Below, in pieces: positions 22,896-24,784 of a stretch of 24,784 nucleotides of DNA. The position numbers and the translations under genes are program-made. Below the pieces are notes generated by a model, which ran no database searches, was not told the DNA's origin, and saw only the letters and a list, made by a program, of their open reading frames with translations. Source of the stretch: JBBRZF01 sp038236965 (GTDB taxonomy: Bacteria; Acidobacteriota; Terriglobia; Terriglobales; Acidobacteriaceae). Position 1 is the first letter of the stretch. The number at the start of each line of letters is the position of its first letter. The stretch spans positions 1 through 24,784 of the forward strand of contig JBBRZF010000035.1 in the NCBI GenBank assembly GCA_038236965.1, given 5' to 3'.

Positions 22896-23780
22896 CTATC
22901 GCATCGCCCGCTTGCGCGCGACGATGGTCTCCAGCGCAACCTGCGTTTCTTTAGGCAAGTGGTACGACTCTTCGTCCGAAGGATAGCTGCCGCTCTTCAC
23001 ATCCTGCTTATAGGCTTCCACGGCGTTCGAAATCAACTCTGCCGCATCGCCATAGCGACGCACGAACTTCGCCGCCGGATGGAACGTCAGGTTCAGAATG
23101 TCGTGGAATACCAGCACCTGCCCATCGCAATCCGGCCCAGCGCCAATGCCTATCGTCGGAGTCTCTACCTCGGCGGTTATCATCGCCGCCACTTCGCGCG
23201 GAATGCCTTCTAGAAACAGGCAGCAGACCCCGGCCCTGTCCAGCGCCACCGCGTCCTGCATCAAGCTCTCGATGGCCGCCAGCGACTTCCCCTGCACCTT
23301 GTATCCCCCCATCATGTGGACAGATTGCGGCGTCAGCCCGATATGCCCAGCCACCGGAATCTCGGCGTCGGCCAATCGCGAAATCAGCTCGGCGCGCTTC
23401 TGCCCGCCCTCAAGCTTCACCGCCTCCGCGCCACCTTCCTTGATGAAGCGTGCGGCATTATGCAGAGCGTCCTCGGTGCTCACGTGATAGGAGGCGAAGG
23501 GCATGTCTGCGATCAGGAAAGCGTGCTTCACCGCGCGACGCACGGCCTTCACATGATGCAGCATCTCGTCCATCGTCACCGGCAGCGTGTTCTCGTATCC
23601 GAGCACGGTCTGAGCCAGCGAATCGCCCACCAGGATCACGTCGATACCGGCCTCATCGACCAGGCGCGAGGTTGCGTAGTCGTAGGCAGTCAGCACGGTG
23701 ATACGTTCACCGCGTTCTTTCTGCTCTGCAAGCGTAAGGGTTGTGATTTTGGAGCGGAAATCGCCTGTGGTGATACTCAC
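22896..23780 (-). CDS. panB: 3-methyl-2-oxobutanoate hydroxymethyltransferase (ketopantoate hydroxymethyltransferase)
   Basis: Transfers a one-carbon unit from methylene-tetrahydrofolate to 2-oxoisovalerate to make ketopantoate, the first committed step to pantothenate. The 294-aa protein shows ITVLTAYDYATSRLVDEAGID, the metal-binding VGDSLAQTVLGYENTLPVT loop, DMPFASYH, KLEGG, VAGHIGLTPQSV, LFLEGIP (catalytic Glu) and TIGIGAGPDCDGQVLVFHD. All are characteristic and intact. The start is GTG 23780, fixed by a strong ggaggaa Shine-Dalgarno on the minus strand. It heads the panB-unknown-phosphoesterase-panC group and has a candidate promoter about 110 bp upstream. The ketopantoate reductase gene panE is not in the window. 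Confidence 0.97.
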   Translation of the reverse strand: MSITTGDFRSKITTLTLAEQKERGERITVLTAYDYATSRLVDEAGIDVILVGDSLAQTVLGYENTLPVTMDEMLHHVKAVRRAVKHAFLIADMPFASYHVSTEDALHNAARFIKEGGAEAVKLEGGQKRAELISRLADAEIPVAGHIGLTPQSVHMMGGYKVQGKSLAAIESLMQDAVALDRAGVCCLFLEGIPREVAAMITAEVETPTIGIGAGPDCDGQVLVFHDILNLTFHPAAKFVRRYGDAAELISNAVEAYKQDVKSGSYPSDEESYHLPKETQVALETIVARKRAMR

Positions 23781-23888
23781 TCTATTCCTCCAGTGCAGCT
23801 CCGGCTAGCGGATGCCACCTGTAGCCCGTCCGGGCGGTAGCGGTACGCGGGATGCGTGCCATACAGTCCATCGGATGCAAGCGAACGA

Positions 23889-23917
23889 ATTGTAGCTGCA
23901 AAGAATCGCGAGAGCAA
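23889..23917 (-). promoter_or_regulatory. Candidate promoter of the panB operon
   Basis: On the minus strand TTGCTC (23917-23912) is followed after 17 nt by TACAAT (23894-23889), giving a leader of roughly 100 nt before panB. The -35 box lies about 10 bp from the first unit of the repeat array next to the RAYT gene, so this repeat-rich region borders the promoter. Consensus-based. Confidence 0.42.
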
Positions 23918-23926
23918 ATGACCTGG

Positions 23927-24039
23927 GCAGCTTTTGCATCGCCCGGTTTTGCCTGCGTGGGCCCGGTCAGCTTTTGCCTTCCGTGGGCCCGGTCAGCTTT
24001 TGCTTGCGTGGGCCTGTTCAGCTTTTGCTTGCGTGGGCC
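23927..24039. repeat. Degenerate 20-26 bp tandem repeats, left of the transposase
   Basis: cagcttttg occurs at 23928, 23968, 23994 and 24019, each followed by variants of cctgcgtgggcccg. Unit lengths are about 20+20, 26, 25 and 25 bp, and a further half unit (gttttgcctgcgtgggcccg) fills 23947-23966. The last unit runs straight into the REP core. The array fills most of the ~300-bp gap between panB and the transposase; no gene is seen in it. Confidence 0.8.
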
Positions 24040-24108
24040 CGGACGCCCCCGTCCGTGGCGGGCGAGCGAAGCTCGCCTCAAACCCTCGTCACCAAGGAAC
24101 CCTTCGTC
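24018..24108. repeat. 91-bp direct repeat, left copy (REP core plus transposase 3' end)
   Basis: Matches 24682-24772 with one mismatch (t at 24029 against c at 24693). It contains one tandem-repeat unit, the hairpins cggacg-cccc-cgtccg (24040-24055) and ggcgagc-gaa-gctcgcc (24061-24077), and then the final codons and stop of the transposase gene (24078-24108). Confidence 0.88.
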
Positions 24109-24569
24109 GCCGCCTCCGCACCCCACACCCACGGATACTCTCCTCGCATAGACACAATCCCGCGCCGCACCGGATTATCGAGAATATAGGCAATCTTCTG
24201 TTCGAGGCTTTCCGAAGAGCGCAGCACGTGATCGAACGACTCCTCCTGCCAGACCGAACCCTTCCTCTTCAATGCGCGATTGATCCGGTGCGCGGAGACA
24301 CTCTTTATTGTTTTCAGAATCGCGTGCAAGGCCACAGTCTCGCCATCGACGACCAGCGGGGTGCACACCAGATGAACGTGGTCGGGCATGACCACGATCG
24401 CGAGCATTTCTGCCGTCCGCAAATGCTCACGCAGCGCGATGTTGAGGACTTCGGTTCGAAGAGTCTCCGGAATGATCCAATGGCCGCAAGTACAGAAAGT
24501 CACGAAGTGTGGCTTGGCGTCGCTTTGGATATGAGGAAGTGTTCGTCGATAGAAGTGGCCTGTAGACAT
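24078..24569 (-). CDS. REP-associated tyrosine transposase (RAYT, Y1/TnpA_REP family)
   Basis: A 163-aa single-domain HUH endonuclease related to IS200/IS605 transposases, which nicks single-stranded DNA and is associated with REP hairpins. Visible family features are HFVTFCTCGHWIIPE near the N terminus and the MPDHVHLV motif carrying the HUH histidines. Also present are a KTIKSVSAHRINR helix, the VWQEESFDHVLRS segment and the catalytic tyrosine in KIAYILDNPVRRGIV. The motifs are complete, so it may be active. The start is ATG 24569; a TTG three codons upstream is less likely. Its last ten codons lie within a 91-bp repeat that recurs to its right, and its stop touches the REP hairpin at 24061-24077. 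A partner tnpB gene is absent, as expected for RAYTs. Confidence 0.92.
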   Translation of the reverse strand: MSTGHFYRRTLPHIQSDAKPHFVTFCTCGHWIIPETLRTEVLNIALREHLRTAEMLAIVVMPDHVHLVCTPLVVDGETVALHAILKTIKSVSAHRINRALKRKGSVWQEESFDHVLRSSESLEQKIAYILDNPVRRGIVSMRGEYPWVWGAEAATKGSLVTRV

Positions 24570-24640
24570 CGGCAGCAATGATGAAACAGAGCACTTGTGT
24601 CCGCAAGAAGAAACAGTAGAGCAGTACTTTTTTTCGCGTG

Positions 24641-24700
24641 TTCAGGTTTTGACGTGCCTGTTCAGCTTTTGACTTTCTCGGTCAGCTTTTGCCTGCGTGG
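24641..24700. repeat. 20-bp tandem repeats, right of the transposase
   Basis: Three units with an exact 20-bp period begin at 24641, 24661 and 24681 (ttcaggttttgacgtgcctg, ttcagcttttgactttctcg, gtcagcttttgcctgcgtgg). They are in the same orientation as the array at 23927-24039 and again lead directly into a REP core. Confidence 0.8.
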
Positions 24701-24772
24701 GCCCGGACGCCCCCGTCCGTGGCGGGCGAGCGAAGCTCGCCTCAAACCCTCGTCACCAAGGAACCCTTCGTC
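24682..24772. repeat. 91-bp direct repeat, right copy with a transposase 3'-end remnant
   Basis: Copy of 24018-24108, offset by 664 bp, with one mismatch. Its hairpins are at 24704-24719 and 24725-24741. Positions 24742-24772 reproduce the last ten codons and stop of the transposase without the rest of the gene; similarity stops at 24773, 12 bp before the window edge. Confidence 0.88.
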
Positions 24773-24784
24773 CTAGTGCAGAAA

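Noticed and set aside
23927..24039. CRISPR-like array
   Set aside because: Units are contiguous, degenerate and of variable length with no unique spacers, and no cas genes are present.
23782..24132. Minus-strand open frame with a Lys/Arg/Pro-rich repetitive product
   Set aside because: It is a translation of the tandem repeats and the REP hairpins and overlaps the transposase 3' end; no family sequence or ribosome-binding site was seen.

Overview
The window is about 60% GC and densely packed. It reads as a chromosomal segment of a Gram-negative soil-type bacterium, most likely Acidobacteriota (Terriglobia/Koribacter-like). That placement is inference from the gene order (nadC, birA, coaX, conserved unknown, RlmD-type methyltransferase, comEC), the Kdo/heptose LPS genes and several unknown proteins of a kind seen in that phylum. 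No rRNA, tRNA or CRISPR array was seen.

Layout. 1-8140 (+): 3' end of nadC, a secreted YceI protein with a strong terminator, birA, coaX (type III pantothenate kinase), a conserved unknown protein, an Fe-S 23S rRNA uracil methyltransferase, and comEC. A DUF2007 gene (8112-8384, minus) overlaps the comEC tail. A short unknown gene follows (8661-8966, +). 8981-15359 (minus) is a tightly coupled seven-gene LPS cluster: waaA, lpxK, heptose kinase, heptose adenylyltransferase, heptosyltransferase, an ICMT/PEMT-like membrane methyltransferase and a DUF3108 protein. 15424-17610 (+): an anchored unknown protein and gatB, then a REP-like double hairpin and a bidirectional terminator. 17750-19030 (minus): a large exported protein. 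19029-20171 (+): a peroxiredoxin and an alkyladenine DNA glycosylase. 20172-23780 (minus): panB, two exported proteins and panC. The right end holds a REP-associated tyrosine transposase (RAYT) bounded by direct repeats.

The most notable element is the peroxiredoxin at 19029-19490. Its reading frame carries an in-frame TGA exactly where BCP/PrxQ enzymes have the peroxidatic Cys (TPG-U-TIEAC). The frame continues with intact family sequence, and a GC-rich hairpin shaped like a bacterial SECIS starts 9 nt after the TGA. I interpret it as a selenocysteine peroxiredoxin that an ordinary gene caller would break into two pieces. Second in interest is the RAYT/REP module: a 91-bp repeat present twice with one mismatch, each copy joining a double hairpin to the last codons of the transposase, degenerate 20-26 bp tandem repeats on both sides, and a third REP core 6.4 kb away behind gatB.

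Functionally the window combines cofactor biosynthesis (NAD, biotin attachment, pantothenate and CoA through panB, panC and coaX), outer-membrane Kdo/heptose assembly, translation fidelity (gatB, rRNA methylation), DNA uptake (comEC) and protection from oxidative and alkylation damage.
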